Positions 10,020 to 21,145 of a DNA stretch of 64,000 nt are shown piece after piece. Every line of letters begins with the position of its first letter. Positions within the stretch are counted from its first letter, which is position 1. Both the position numbers and the translations under genes were made by a program. Origin of the DNA: Agapetus fuscipes (taxonomy: Eukaryota > Arthropoda > Insecta > Trichoptera > Glossosomatidae); the NCBI GenBank assembly GCA_951799405.1, contig OX637342.1, positions 18,275,298 to 18,339,297 of the forward strand, in the 5' to 3' direction. Below the pieces are notes generated by a model, which searched no databases, had not been told where the DNA came from, and was given only the letters and a program-made list of their open reading frames with translations.

Positions 10020-10205
10020 GATGAGAAAATATAAAATTTTGGAAAAACACAGTTTTTTTTTGTCACAAACTGAGCATTTATTTGACCTTGAAGTGTTTTC
10101 GACTTGCTTGCGTCATTTTCACTTGAAAGTAATTAATGTGAAATAATTATGCTCAATTTGTGAAAATAAAACTGTGTTTTAAAAAAAAAAATACTTTCTC
10201 ATATA
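10020..10205. mobile_element. PLE palindrome, degenerate
   Basis: The arms read AAAACACAGTTTTTTTTTG and, on the right, AAAACTGTGTTTT, with CACAAACTGAGCAT matched by ATGCTCAATTTGTG. It has the same organisation as the 18163 and 52978 palindromes, including a TTTTCGACTTGC block and ATGACGCAAGC in reverse. Confidence 0.65.
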
Positions 10206-10231
10206 AAATACTTTTCACTGTCGTCCGGACG

Positions 10232-10482
10232 TGTCTAATCTAATCTAAGTTGCAAAGATATGTAACATTGGGGATTCACATAACATGCATTCTCACAAGC
10301 AGACACGCACAAGTTCGCGCTTGCGCATGCCGCCTATGAACCTACAACATAAAAACCAAATCTCAAATGGACATACACCCTGCCACTCCTGCCGACTTTC
10401 CCTGAAACAGGGGTGACATTGACAAAGTGAACCATTTCTACAGCATGAGTGGTCAGCCGCATACCAAACTAAAAGTCAAGGT
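10232..10482 (-). mobile_element. RTE1 subfamily A 3' UTR copy
   Basis: The tail lies at 10232-10250 on the left. The UTR is complete to the reversed CCTTGACTTTTAG at 10470-10482, where it is 5' truncated. Confidence 0.9.
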
Positions 10483-10549
10483 TCCTCTTAATATTTATAT
10501 ATTTTAAATGATAATTTTATGTTTAATTCATTGAATGAAGTTCGAAGAA

Positions 10550-10805
10550 ATCGTTCCTTGACTTATAGGTTGGTATGCGGCTGACCACCCATACTGTGAA
10601 AAAATGGTTCACTTTGCCAATGTCACCCCTGTCTCAGGGAAGGACGGCAAGAGTTGCAGGGCTTATGTTCATTTGAGATGGGTTATTATAATGTAGGTCC
10701 ACATGCGGCATGTGTTAGCGCGAAATTATACATGTCTGCTTGTGGGAATGCATTTGATGTAAATCTTAAATGGTATATATCCTTGCAGCTTAGATTAGAT
10801 TAGAT
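10550..10805 (+). mobile_element. RTE1 subfamily A 3' UTR copy
   Basis: It begins GTTCCTTGACTTATAGG and ends with TTAGA units at about 10795-10805. It is abutted directly by another truncated copy. Confidence 0.9.
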
Positions 10806-10940
10806 TCCTTGAATGAAGGCTCGTATGAAGCTGACCACTCATACAATAAAAAATAGTTTACTGTGCTAATGTCACCCCGGTTTCAGGTCAGCAAGAGTTG
10901 CTCAAATGTTCATTTGAAATTGCGTTTATATGTGTTTTTC
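10806..10940 (+). mobile_element. RTE1 3' UTR copy, degenerate
   Basis: CCTTGAATGAAGG, GCTGACCACTCATAC, GTTTACTGTGCTAATGTC and CATTTGAAATTGCG align in order with the RTE1 UTR. It has many substitutions and no tail. Confidence 0.7.
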
Positions 10941-11213
10941 TTTCTATATATATTTTTTAAAAATAAGGTTAAAAAAATATAAATTTTCGCCTAATTTCCT
11001 AAGCCTAACTAAGCGCAGATATTCCCATTTATTTGACGCTATATTGGTTAAGCTCGCGATTTCTCAAATACCAATCTAATGAGCTGGAATTGTTTCATAT
11101 GAATCTTCCAATAAATTACATTGGAAAAATACAGTTTCAAGCTTCGCAAGACACAAAACTATTTCATAGCGACAGTAAAATATATCTTATTTTTGATAAT
11201 TTATTAATAATGC

Positions 11214-11310
11214 ACCTGATGATGACCTTCTAGGTCGAAAACGTTCGTAATTTTGTTTTAAAGATTTTAATCTTTTAAATAAAGTCTATAGTGAAAATAA
11301 ACAGTGTTTT
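11214..11310 (+). repeat. PLE terminal repeat, single arm
   Basis: It contains CCTGATGATGACC, TTCT, then GGTCGAAAACG, a hammerhead-like motif with a four-base-pair stem, followed by an AT-rich stretch with AGTGAAAATAAACAGTG. No inverted partner was found nearby. Confidence 0.55.
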
Positions 11311-11375
11311 GCTTGAAAAAATTTCATCCAAAAATTATAAATTGAAACAAAAAAAGATTGTATGTATACTATATT

Positions 11376-11868
11376 CTATAGTCAAAGTTGCAAAGATGTC
11401 CATTTAAGATTCATATTACATGAATTCCATTAAGCAGGCACGCATAAGTTCTCGCTTACACATGTCGCATGTGCACTTACAACATAAAAATCCAATCTCA
11501 AATGAACATAAGCCCTGCAATTCTTGCCGAACTTCTGTGAAACATAGGTGACATTGGCAAAGTGAACCATTTTTTTACAGTCAGCCTCATACCAATCTAT
11601 AAGTTAAAGAATGCAAATAATTTATTGCCTTCAGCTATTTAAAACAAACAAACAATAAACCAAAATCTACAAAACATCTTTAAAAAATAAAAATTGAAAA
11701 CTTCAAAGCCTTTGCCTTAGCCGCTAACATTACAGATCAGCTGCCATTTTTTCGGTCCTTACATGCTTTTTTTCATTTCATCCAGAGTCATAACCTTTTT
11801 CATACCAGCTCTCCTTCATTCGCTATTTCAGGAATTTGGTCCATCCATACCTTTCTAGGTCTTCCCCT
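11376..11868 (-). mobile_element. RTE1 copy with degraded ORF end
   Basis: UTR from 11385 to about 11610 and about 160 bases of RT C-terminal coding sequence to 11868. The coding part has internal deletions, for example at about 11812 where the codons after RRA are missing. The tail is mutated. Confidence 0.8.
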
Positions 11869-12820
11869 ATCATTGACTCGAATGGTAGATAAGCCAAATA
11901 AGCACTGGGAAAATGATTTGTTAAATTTATTTGATTGGGCATTTTATTTTTCGTTAAGCTGTTTTTTATTCCCTTCACAACAAAACAATTCATGCAGTTA
12001 GTTTACGAAGAGCGTGCCAAAACTCGATAAGGAAGGCGTTAAAACTAAACATTAAGAATCACTGGAAATAGTGAAAAGAAAAGGAAAAATAACTAAAAGT
12101 CCGGAGATGTTCAGCTAAGAGGGTGTTTTATAACCAAGTTAATTTCACTTATCTGAAAAAAAAATATAAAAAACTCAAAAACGTGCCTTTGATGATCATT
12201 TTAGTTACTCCATATTTGTTAAATATTGTGTGTATTTAAGAGCTCGTTCCCACTTGTCGGGTGTCGGATCCGTATATTAATCGGAGGTTCCATTTTTTCA
12301 TACTTTCAACAACATTAGAGGAACACTCATAACAAATACCGTTGCTATGGTGATTTCATAGGTTTCTATGGTGATATGTACATAGATTGAAGACGGAGTA
12401 GAGACATAGAAAATGACAAAAACATTTCATATGTGGTGAGCGAGACAGCACTATCAACAACGTATGGCTTCAAAAGCTGGTGCATCATGTCGTTTGTAAC
12501 TAAATCACATTCATAGCCGCCCCATAGAATGGCTACCTTCATGCTTGGGATACGGAAATCTAAAAATAACATTTATGGAGATACTCCCGCAGTACCTATT
12601 GGGGTTTGATTAAAAAAATAGTATAGGTACTGTGTGAAAGATAAAGTCCATAAGCTCGGGATGATTGCTTTCTCCGGGGCATTGAGGATTTGCTACTATA
12701 AGTCATGCTAACATTAGATTAAGATGAAATATTATGTGGAGAAGGTCACTAAAAATATTTTATGGACAAATGAGAGACAGACACTTGGAAATATAATCGT
12801 CTCTAAGGATCATGCGTAAT
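11869..12820. other. No gene recognised
   Basis: About 950 bases of AT-rich sequence. I see no repeat member, no domain-bearing ORF and no convincing exon. It could be intronic or intergenic host sequence. Confidence 0.5.
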
Positions 12821-12824
12821 CTTC

Positions 12825-13050
12825 AATCAAAGTTGCAAAGATATATTGACATTTAAGGCTTATATGTATTTCACACCCACATAGGGTTATGAAAGATGCT
12901 CAAGTGTAACTGTAATTCAGTTTCTATTCCGCAAAAGGCTAGCCAGAGCCTCTTCAAATTTACCTCATTTTTTAATATCCTTGCATACGGCTTTTGATTC
13001 ATTCTTATCCATCACCTTTTTCATACATTTCCTAAAATTTCATACCTACT
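12825..13050 (-). mobile_element. RTE1 tail fragment joined to an RTE2 3' end
   Basis: 12825-12895 is the reversed RTE1 3' end. 12908-13050 is a degraded RTE2 3' end: a weak reversed TTACAG-type tail, then the reversed GAGGCTCTGGC block and the CMKKVMDMNEL-coding region. Both are inactive. Confidence 0.65.
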
Positions 13051-13252
13051 AACTCTCCTTATACTGGCCCTGTGTGTATGTATCAGAAAAACCCACAGCC
13101 CATGGACGCTCATGCAAAGCTATGTATTTTGTGAAGTGGCGGAAGCTCTTCCCGTGAAGCAATAGCAACGGCACGACAAAACAAGAACCTCTAGGTCAGA
13201 GGCGTGCTTATGGCGGCATATGTAATTTTACGTCTACGTACATAATATGTAC

Positions 13253-13365
13253 GTAAACGTAAAATGAACCAAGCCTCGCATAAACATATACCTCGCAACT
13301 CCTGCCGACTTACCAAGTTTTATAGCATGGAGGTCAGCGTCATTCCAAACTATTAGTCAAGGAAA
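13253..13365 (-). repeat. RTE1 3' UTR fragment
   Basis: Reversed CTTGACTAATAGTTTGGAA at the right end and the GCAACTCCTGCCGACTT block identify it. It has internal deletions and no tail. Confidence 0.65.
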
Positions 13366-13556
13366 GAGCGAGGAAAGACTTAGCCTTAAAGAAAGAATTA
13401 GCCTAAAGAATTAGCATTAATTAAGAATGCGACAAAATACAAAATTTTGATTCATTAGAACAAGCAAACACTCAAACAATAGGTTTCCACTTTTATATGC
13501 TTCAAGAGAATTTTCAAAATAACTCCCTATAATTAAACAAATTTTGGTTTTTTGTT

Positions 13557-13650
13557 AACTTTTCCTGAAACAGTGATAGCATTAGCAAAAGTGACCAAAT
13601 TTTTAAACTATGAGTTGTCATCGTTACACCAAACTACAAGTCAAATAATG
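13557..13650 (-). repeat. RTE1 3' UTR fragment, very diverged
   Basis: TTTCCTGAAACAGTGATAGC and ACACCAAACTACAAGTCAA align to the reversed UTR 5' half. This is an old remnant. Confidence 0.5.
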
Positions 13651-14285
13651 AATATTAAAAAACGGTTTAGTAGAAAACGTACTCACATACTTTTTGTAAT
13701 AAAAAAAAAATTAAATTCCACCGGCGATGAAATTCATCACACAATTGTAAAGTTTGATTTTGAAAAGAATCTCAACAAATTGAAACAAAGGGAAAGTAAT
13801 AAAGTTTGAAAAAAATCATTGAATTTTCGAAACACCCCCCAAAAAAAGAGTGAAGAGGGAGGGGAAGGGGCTTGATAATAATAAAAAATGGTGTAAAATA
13901 AAAAAGTCAGTAAATTAAAAGTGTCAAACTTTTTTTTCTTTCAGCCAACCCAGAAATATCTCATAACTCACAAGTGTCAAGCGGCTGTAAAACAGAGGTT
14001 TTTTCTTTCTAATTTTCATCATTTTGATACTCCTAAAGTAAAAGGGTGTAAATTTTTAAAAAGTTGCATTCTAGAGAGCAGGTTCACACATTTTCATGGA
14101 GCTTTCATATTGTGAGTGAAAATTTTACTCGCGTATTGAAGGATATTGAAAAACAATGGATAATAAAACTACCATGAAAAAAAATTTAACTTAAAATTAC
14201 AAGTAAAAAAGTGTGCTTAGACAAAAAAAAAGGAGGTTGATCTGCAATTCTGGTGGCTATCGCTTTGTTATCTGAAATGTTTATT
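13651..14285. other. No gene recognised
   Basis: AT-rich, with short homopurine runs (13845-13870). Short ORFs show no motif. Confidence 0.45.
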
Positions 14286-14430
14286 TTAATTATGCTCATT
14301 TGAGATTGGGTTTTTTCATGTTGCAAGTCCACATGCGGCATGTGTAAGTGCGATCTAAGACGTGTCTTATGTAATATGAATCTTAGGTGTTATCTATATA
14401 TTTGCATTTGTATTTGCAACTTAGATTACA
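14286..14430 (+). mobile_element. RTE1 subfamily A 3' end
   Basis: It begins at GCTCATTTGAGATTGGG and ends GCAACTTAGATTACAGATT, so only the last 145 bases of the UTR are present. Confidence 0.8.
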
Positions 14431-14695
14431 GATTATTTTTTATGTCTTGCCTCATATGTTGGTTGATATGAGGCTGATTGCTTTACTTAATAACCGTAGC
14501 AATCCGATAGTGACTACGACGAAGTAGAAAAAATAATTTTCCTTGAATTGAATTTTTTTGATAATATTGATACCTTAATGGTAAAACTGAATAATTCATA
14601 GATTAAGCTAACATTTACTATTTTGTAAAAGAGAAAACACTATAAAAATGTGAATACCCTATGGTTAAGAAGTTCATCATGAGTAATTTTTTTTT

Positions 14696-14901
14696 TTAAT
14701 AGATATGTGAAAAGGAACGCAATTCCCCAACCTAATACGCCAGCCCAGTTGCTTTCACACGAAAGCAGAAGCTTGTGTGCATTCAAGGGCATCTGTTGAA
14801 CCAGGGTCGAAGATATGGTCAAGTGACCTAGGCGGGGATCGAACCAGCGTTATTCAATTCCAAATACGCTAGAAAGATCGGCCACCCGACTCCCTCGGCC
14901 A
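14696..14901 (-). mobile_element. SINE3, tRNA-headed
   Basis: Reading the minus strand, a head with GAGGGAGTCGGGTGGCCGAT and B-box-like GGTTCGATCCCCGCC is followed by ACCCTGGTTCAACAGATG. The spacing between the A- and B-like boxes is long, as in class II tRNAs (Leu/Ser type). The block is shared with 35155-35490 and 54070-54200. Confidence 0.6.
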
Positions 14902-15009
14902 TAACACCGTTCATAATGAGTTCACTTACGATGAAAAGTTACCCCCAATAAAATGTTAAATCATTGATTTATAAAATCAGTGAATCAGCACATATTAAGT
15001 TCTCCTTTT

Positions 15010-15397
15010 AAGGTGGTGATATTAAAAGCGATAAACGGAGACTAGAGGCTTTCCAGATGTGGTCATATAGAATACTACTAGGAATTTCCTGGAGAAGCCA
15101 CACTACAAATGAGGAGGTTCTCCAAAGAATTGAAGGAGGAAGGCATCTGCTCAGGACCTTGTCCGAAAGGCGTGCAAGATGGATCGGCCATGTAATACGA
15201 CAAGAAGGCCTCTTGCATGCCATAATGGAGGGGATGACTGAGGAAACCAACTTTAGGGGACTCCCACGCCAAGAATACCTGGAGGATCTGTTGGTGGACG
15301 TGCCCTGCTCATCAAATGCAGACCTTAAAAGAGCCGCACAAGACAGGGAAGAATGGAAGAGAAGAGTGAAAGAAATTCTGTACCTTAGAGCATAAAC
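15010..15397 (+). pseudogene. LINE reverse transcriptase C-terminal fragment
   Basis: This open stretch translates to a LINE C-terminal region with WSYRILLGISWRSHTTNEEVL, RRARWIGHVIR and REEWKRRVKEILYL. The RWIGHVIR block corresponds to the FGH-type motif following RT in many insect LINEs. RT itself is absent, so it is a 5'-truncated remnant. The LINE family is not assigned. Confidence 0.75.
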
Positions 15398-15755
15398 AAC
15401 GGAAGTCCACTTTTTTGCGTTTTTGAGTTAATGATGCAGAAATTATTATAATTAGCTGTTCTATAAGTGGTAAAAATATTGGAGTCCTCGGACTCATAGT
15501 TACTGAGCTATCAAGTGTTATAAATATGGGATGCACATACAAGTGCGAGCATAAACCAAGGAAGTTCCACATACGTTGTTCATATTAAATAAATATCGAT
15601 AAAAGAAGATAAACCGTTTTTACAGATCAAAAAAACTCGTCTAGTTTAGAAGTTATGGTGGTTTAAAAAAGTGCACATTTTCACTAAAACTCGTCTCCTG
15701 CACATTGTACTAAATGTGACTACTGTTGTTTATGCTCTAAGGTACAGAATTGCTG
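15377..15755. repeat. Inverted repeat at the LINE 3' boundary
   Basis: CTGTACCTTAGAGCATAAAC at 15377 is repeated in reverse complement at about 15729-15750. A related direct copy, GAGCATAAACCAAGGAAG, lies at about 15549. The intervening 330 bases carry no recognised coding signal. Confidence 0.6.
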
Positions 15756-16103
15756 GAAGCCAATCCCATGATTGAAACTAGAGAAGAAGATAATCACAAA
15801 AATAGTTCCAAAAATCCAGATAATATTAAAATTTTGATACTGGAAATTCGCCGTCTAGCCTGTGATACACTATACTTACATTTGATACACGATTTTGCTT
15901 ACACATTAGCACTCTGTGGTAGCACGCGGAATATGTTTATGAAACTCGATACTGTATGCGCTACTGTGAGACGGGGATTATCGCAAGTTTTCCCCAGTTT
16001 TCGTCCATTAATATCAATATACCGAGCCCCCTCGTGTAGGGGCAATGTTTGAGAAATTGACGGGCTGACACTTGTTGCTAAAGCTTCATTAGTAACCAAT
16101 GTC

Positions 16104-16412
16104 TATAATAATAATAATTAATAATATAAGGACGATTTATTTGGTGAGCGCTGTTTTTTGTGTATCACACCTCAAGAGCCCTCTGCGAGCTTGGTCGTCG
16201 CTGTAGAAAGCGCCAATTCTCAAGCAAGACCCAGTTGTTGTAAGGTTGGATGGACTTTTCAGTGACCGGTCTTTGGTAAAGGGGTATGAATGTTTCAACC
16301 CAGCGAAGAGCATATTTGTAATAATGGTGTATTTTTGTGCTCCACCGGGATTCGAATCCACAACATTCCATTTACGAGTCCGAAGTGTTGTCACTAGACT
16401 ACGGACCGGTCC
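16104..16412 (-). mobile_element. SINE2 with tail A
   Basis: The head is at the right end (reversed GGACCGGTCCGTAGTCTAG, with reversed GGATTCGAATCCCGG at about 16345-16365). The left end is the L2-like tail: reversed ACACAAAAAACAGCGCTC, AAATAAATCGTCC and an ATT-repeat end. Confidence 0.85.
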
Positions 16413-16414
16413 AA

Positions 16415-16680
16415 AATATTCTATAATCTAAGTTGCAAAGATAATATATTAACATTCAAAGCTCATATCAAATGTATGCCCACTAATAGACGCGTGTAGT
16501 TCGCGATTACAAATACTGAATGCGTACTTACAAATTAAAATTCAAACCTCAAGTGAACATTAACCCTGCTACTTTTGCCCACCTTCCCTGACACAGGGGT
16601 GACATTGGCAAAATGAACCATTTTTATACAGTCTGGGGGGTCAGCCTCATACAAACTTATAAATCAAGGAATGTAAATAA
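16415..16680 (-). mobile_element. RTE1 subfamily B 3' UTR copy
   Basis: The ATAGATT-type tail is at 16418-16432 and the UTR is complete to the reversed CCTTGATTTATAAG. It abuts the SINE2 head at 16412. Confidence 0.85.
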
Positions 16681-16744
16681 TAAATTTGATGTAATAATTA
16701 TGGAAGAGAAATATGATGGTGGATTAATGCAGGATGAATAATAA

Positions 16745-16925
16745 GAGACGAGTCACTTCTGTTTAGGGAAGATCGGAAAGAGTCGCAGGGTTTATGTTCA
16801 TTTGAGAGTTGGCTTTTATATTCTAAGTAAACATGCGGCATGTGCAAGCGTGAAATTATATGTGTCTGCTTGCATGCATGCATTTAATATTAATCTTAAA
16901 TGGAATATATCTTTGCAACTTAGAT
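16745..16925 (+). mobile_element. RTE1 3' end, intermediate type
   Basis: Starts inside the UTR at CTGTTTAGGGAAGATCGG and ends CAACTTAGATTATGG. It mixes A-like (GCGTGAAATTATATG) and B-like tail features. Confidence 0.8.
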
Positions 16926-17560
16926 TATGGATATTTTATTCATTTCCTAATGCAAATTAAAGTGTAACTCAGAATTTGTATAGCGCGTTTTCATGATACC
17001 AAATCATCCCAATGGCGCTTGTTCATACGAACTTGTGAAGAGGTGAGTTTTAAGAGATTAACTAAAAACGTTTTCTAAAGGACAAGGAATTTGTATATAA
17101 ATAATATAATCTATATTTTAGGAAATTTACAAGGTTTCGAGGCCAATAGACTGTCTACTTTTATACCATGAGTAAAAGATAAATCTAACATTTACATTAA
17201 ATTGATTCTAAAAAAGTTTCATTTCTTATAATATGTAATCTTTTTGTAGTACCTGTACTACATTTATAGGATGTAAACATCGATTTAAATAAAATATAGA
17301 TGTAAACTTTTTACTCAGTGTTTCGAAAAACTAAGGTTTTATTTTGCTCATCTTCTGTACATTATTTCAACGAATCATTTTAGATTTTTTTTAAAAACAA
17401 CCACTTAAAAAGCAGTTTTTTCTTGATGCCAAACTATAAGCATTTTCTTGGTGAATACAGCGTAATAATGAAACATTGATTTAATTTTTTTAAGAAGCTT
17501 GCAAAAAGCAATCTCAACAGTAAAATAAATTGGCACCCTCCATTAGTTGAATTGTAAAGC
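16926..17560. other. No gene recognised
   Basis: AT-rich. I looked for splice-flanked coding blocks and found none that were convincing. Confidence 0.45.
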
Positions 17561-17790
17561 CAATATGGCGCAGCGATATCCCTTTAGTTGACCAATTGAA
17601 AAGCTGTCTGCGTCCGGTAGGGGACGCTTTAAAGCTGCGAGGCTTTCAGGAAAAAAGCTCTCTGCCTTCAGGAGAGCTTTTCCGTGCCCTCTCCGCCACG
17701 ATTCCGTTTCGTTTCCGTCCGCATTCCTCGCCATCAATTATTTTTTCCGCTGCGGAATTTGTGAGGCTTCAACTTCAAGAGAAATAAATA
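17561..17790. other. GC-richer patch with a hairpin
   Basis: This 230-base patch is clearly richer in G+C than its surroundings. It holds an inverted repeat AAAGCTCTC...GAGAGCTTT at about 17653-17682. Short ORFs overlap on both strands without recognisable motifs. It could be an exon, a promoter-proximal region or a degraded element. Confidence 0.35.
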
Positions 17791-17856
17791 GGGAATCTCA
17801 CCAGAGCAATAATAATTAAATTCACAATGAAATCCATTTTGTTTTGATATTCTGAA

Positions 17857-18065
17857 GTCCGGTAGATGGCTCAGTTGGTAGAGTGATAACGTTCAAGACC
17901 AGATTTTTAGGATTCGATTCCTCTCATAGGTGTAAAAATGATTTTCTATATGTTCTTTATATCTAAATAACAAAATACCGGTTAGTTTTACACAGTTTTT
18001 ACAAGAACAGAGAGCCAGACCTCTTGGGAGCTGGGAAAGCCCTACTTCAATTGAAGTAGCGGACT
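17857..18065 (+). mobile_element. SINE1, diverged
   Basis: Head GTAGATGGCTCAGTTGG, B-box-like GGATTCGATTCC, body with AAAATACCGG and GGGAGCTGGGAAAGCCC. It lacks the 3' third. Confidence 0.75.
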
Positions 18066-18162
18066 TTAAAAAAAGAAGTGGAAGGGACTGTAGAGGATCT
18101 GACTACCGTCACATCTCGACTGTCATAAGATGTCAATATGGAATTATTAGTCTTAATAAACT

Positions 18163-18328
18163 TATAAAAAATTATAAAAAACACAGAGTTTTATTTTCAC
18201 AAATTGAGTATTTATTTCAACCTCAAGTACTTTCGACTTACTCTGTGTTTTCTCTGTGTTTTTTATAATTTTTTATAATTATTTATGAAAATGAATTTTC
18301 ACTGTGTGAATACACAAACTTTAAAAAG
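18163..18328. mobile_element. PLE palindromic element, 166 bp
   Basis: Arms are TTATAAAAAATTATAAAAAA followed by CACAGAG, and the reverse complement on the right, then the extension AATTTTCACTGTGTG. It is flanked by CTTAATAAACT at 18152-18162 and 18329-18339, a clear target-site duplication. It is an internally shortened relative of 52978-53247. Confidence 0.75.
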
Positions 18329-18395
18329 CTTAATAAACTTTTTCACGGATTAAAATAATAAACGTATTTTTTGTAAACGTATTTGTAATCTAGGA

Positions 18396-18850
18396 CTTGT
18401 ATGAAAAAGGTTATGACTCTGGATGAAATGAAAGAAGTATGCAAGGACAGGAAGAAGTGGCGGCTAATCTGCAATGTTGATTTCTAATGTTGGTGTATTC
18501 ATTTGCTACATTTTTTGCATAGGAAATTTTTGACTTTTTTTGTATAGATTTCTTTGTAAGGTTTTGTTCTTTTTTATATTTAAATGTAATTTATTATTCA
18601 TATTCCTTGACTTATAGGTTGGTATGAGGCTGACCACCCATACTGTAAAAAATGGTTCACTTTGCCAATGTCACCCCTGTTTCAGGGAAGGTCGGCAAAA
18701 GTTGTGGGGCTTATGTTCATTTGAGGTTTGGATTTTATTTGTAAGTACACATTCAGCATTTGTAAGCGCGAACTACACTTGTTGGTTTGTGGGCATACAT
18801 CTGATAGCTTTAAATGAATATATCCTTGCAACTTAGATTAAAGATTATAG
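18396..18850 (+). mobile_element. RTE1 subfamily B copy with ORF end
   Basis: It starts in the RT C-terminal codons (TTGTATGAAAAAGGTTATG) and runs through the stop and the B-type UTR to a tail of ATTA-rich units. It is the first of a run of plus-strand copies. Confidence 0.9.
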
Positions 18851-18892
18851 TATCGCTTATTCTTTGTACTTATGGCTATTGAGTTTTTATTG

Positions 18893-19194
18893 TATAGTTT
18901 TATTTTTAAGGTTGTGTTGTTTTTGTATACCTGAATATTGTTTATTTGTATTCCTTGACTTATAGGTTGGTTGAGGCTGACCATCTTTACTGTACAAAAA
19001 TGGTTCACTTTGCCAATGTCACCTCAGTTTCAAGAAAAGGTGGTTAAAGCTGCAGCTTTTATTTTCATTTGAGACTTGGATTTTAATTTGTTAGTACACA
19101 TTCAGCATTTGTAAGCGCGAACTCGAACGTGTCTGTTTGTGGACTTGCATTTGATAATGAGTTTGTAACGTTAATATTTTGCAACTTAGATTAG
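18893..19194 (+). mobile_element. RTE1 3' UTR copy
   Basis: B-like UTR, diverged, ending GCAACTTAGATTAGA. The next copy begins immediately after its tail. Confidence 0.85.
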
Positions 19195-19815
19195 AATGAG
19201 TGATGAAAGATTGACGAAGAAAGTATATGTTGCTAGAATAGATGGATGTCGTGGAAGAGGAAGACCGAGAAAGGTATGGATGGACCAAATTTTCGAAATA
19301 GCGAGTGAATGGAATATCCAGAGTCATAATAAAAGGAGAGCTTGTATGAAAAAGGTTATGACTCTGGATGAAATGAAAGAAGTATGCAAGGACAGGAAGA
19401 AGTGGCGGCTAATCTGCAATGCTGATTTGTAATGTTGGTTTATTAGTTTGCTACATTTTTTTGCATAAGAAATTTTTGACTTTTTTTGTATAGATTTATT
19501 TTTAAGGTTTTGTTGTTTTTTTTCTTGTAAACTTAAATGTCATTTATTACTCGTATTCCTTGACTTATAGGTTGGTATGAGGCTGACCACCCATACTGTA
19601 AAAAATGGTTCACTTTGCCAATGTCACCCCTGTTTCAGGGAATGTCGGCAGGAGTTGCAGGGCTTATGTTCATTTGAGTTTGGATTTTATTTGTAAGTAC
19701 ACATTCAGCATTTGTAAGCGCGAACTACACGTGTTTGTTTGTGGGCATACATCTGAGAGCTTGAAATGAATATATGCTTACAACTTAGATTATAGATTAT
19801 AGATTATAGATAGAT
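19195..19815 (+). mobile_element. RTE1 subfamily B copy with 78-codon ORF end
   Basis: Contains an open RT C-terminus (MSDERLTKKVYVARIDG, then GRGRPRKVWMDQIFEIASE) from 19196 to 19432, then the UTR and a long tail of ATAGATT units to about 19815. It starts flush with the tail of the preceding copy. Confidence 0.9.
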
Positions 19816-19884
19816 TATATATTTATTATAGATTTTAAAAAGTAAATAAATCCTGCAAGCATCAAGAAATATTAATAATGAATG

Positions 19885-20148
19885 TTGTACTCCTTGACTG
19901 ATAGGTTGGTATGCGGCTGACCACCCATACTGTAAAAAATGGTTCACTTTGCCAATGTCACCCCTGCTTCAGGGAAGGTCGGCAAGAGTTGCAGGGCTTA
20001 TGTTCATTTGATATTGGGGTTTTTATATTGTAGGTCCACATGCAGCATGTGTAAGCGCGAAATTATGCATGTCTGCTTGTGGGAATGCATTTAATATGAA
20101 TCTCAAATGATACATATCTTTGCAGCTTAGATTTAGATTTAGATTAGA
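19885..20148 (+). mobile_element. RTE1 subfamily A 3' UTR copy
   Basis: Complete UTR from CTCCTTGACTGATAGG to a TTAGATTTAGA-type tail. Confidence 0.9.
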
Positions 20149-20314
20149 ATGTCCGTTTTCATTTGAGTGGTGAATACAATTTGACGAAGAAGTTTAAAAT
20201 TTGAAAAGGGGATATTTCTATAATTTTTATCAAAACTGAAAAAATTTCATGAATATTTTTCTTATCTTTTTTCCAAAAAAAAAAAAGAAGCTGTTTACTA
20301 ACGTTGTTTTTACA

Positions 20315-20452
20315 AAAAATGTTGCACTTTGCCAATGTCACCCAACAAAAGAAGAGCCTGTATTAAGAAGGTTATGATTCTGAAGGAAATGTAAGAATTA
20401 TGTAAGGACAGAAAGAAATGGCGGTTGATCTGTAATGTTGGAGGCTATCTAT
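20315..20452 (+). repeat. RTE1 fragments
   Basis: CACTTTGCCAATGTCACCC at 20324-20342 (UTR) is followed directly by RT C-terminal codons (AAGAAGAGCCTG...GAAATGGCGGTTGATCTG). This order is reversed relative to an intact RTE1, so two fragments have been joined. Confidence 0.7.
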
Positions 20453-20454
20453 CT

Positions 20455-20715
20455 ATAATCTATAATCTAAGCTGCAAAGATATGTTAACATTTAAGACTC
20501 ATATTAAATGCATGCCCACAGACAGGCACATGTAGGTTCGCGCCTTCACATTTTGCATGTGTACATACAAATAAACAAAACCTCACGTGAATATAAACCT
20601 TGCAACTCCTGCCGCCGTTCCCTGAACCGGCGTGGCATTGGCAAAAGTGAACCGATTTTACAGCACGGGTGGTCAGCCTCACACCAACCTATCAGTCAAG
20701 GAGCACAAAAAATAT
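20455..20715 (-). mobile_element. RTE1 3' UTR copy, subfamily C
   Basis: The ATAGATT-type tail is on the left. The body differs from A and B at many positions, for example GGCATTGGCAAAAGTG and TACATACAAATAAAC, and is closer to the copy at 39287. Confidence 0.8.
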
Positions 20716-20884
20716 AAATGATTTACAAAAAATCTTATTTACTTAAACACATAACAGATCCAAATTAAAAGAAAGTAAAATTAGACTTAATATTTAAATT
20801 AAATTGAAATTCGTTTTGTTTTTAGTTTTGATGTCCATACATATTATTATTTGTTGATTTAAAAAAATGAAATTTGTCGTGTAT

Positions 20885-21145
20885 GTTCCTTAACTTATAG
20901 GTTGGTATGCGGCTGACCACCCATGCTGTAAAAATGGTTCACTTTGCCAATGTCACCCCTGTTTCAGGGAAGGTCGGCAAGAGTTGCAGGGCTTATGTTC
21001 ATTTGAGATTGGGTTTTTATATTGTAGGCCCACATGCGGCATGTGTTAGCGCAAAATTATGCGTGTCTGCTTGTGGGAATGCATTTAATATAAATCCTAA
21101 ATGATATATATATCTTTGTAGCTTAGATAAGATTAGATTAGACCC
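20885..21145 (+). mobile_element. RTE1 subfamily A 3' UTR copy
   Basis: Starts GTTCCTTAACTTATAGG, ends with TTAGA-type units at 21130-21145. Confidence 0.9.

Noticed and set aside
11215..11243. Canonical hammerhead ribozyme
   Set aside because: The core halves CTGATGA and GAAA are present, but there is one extra base before stem II, so it is reported only as hammerhead-like.
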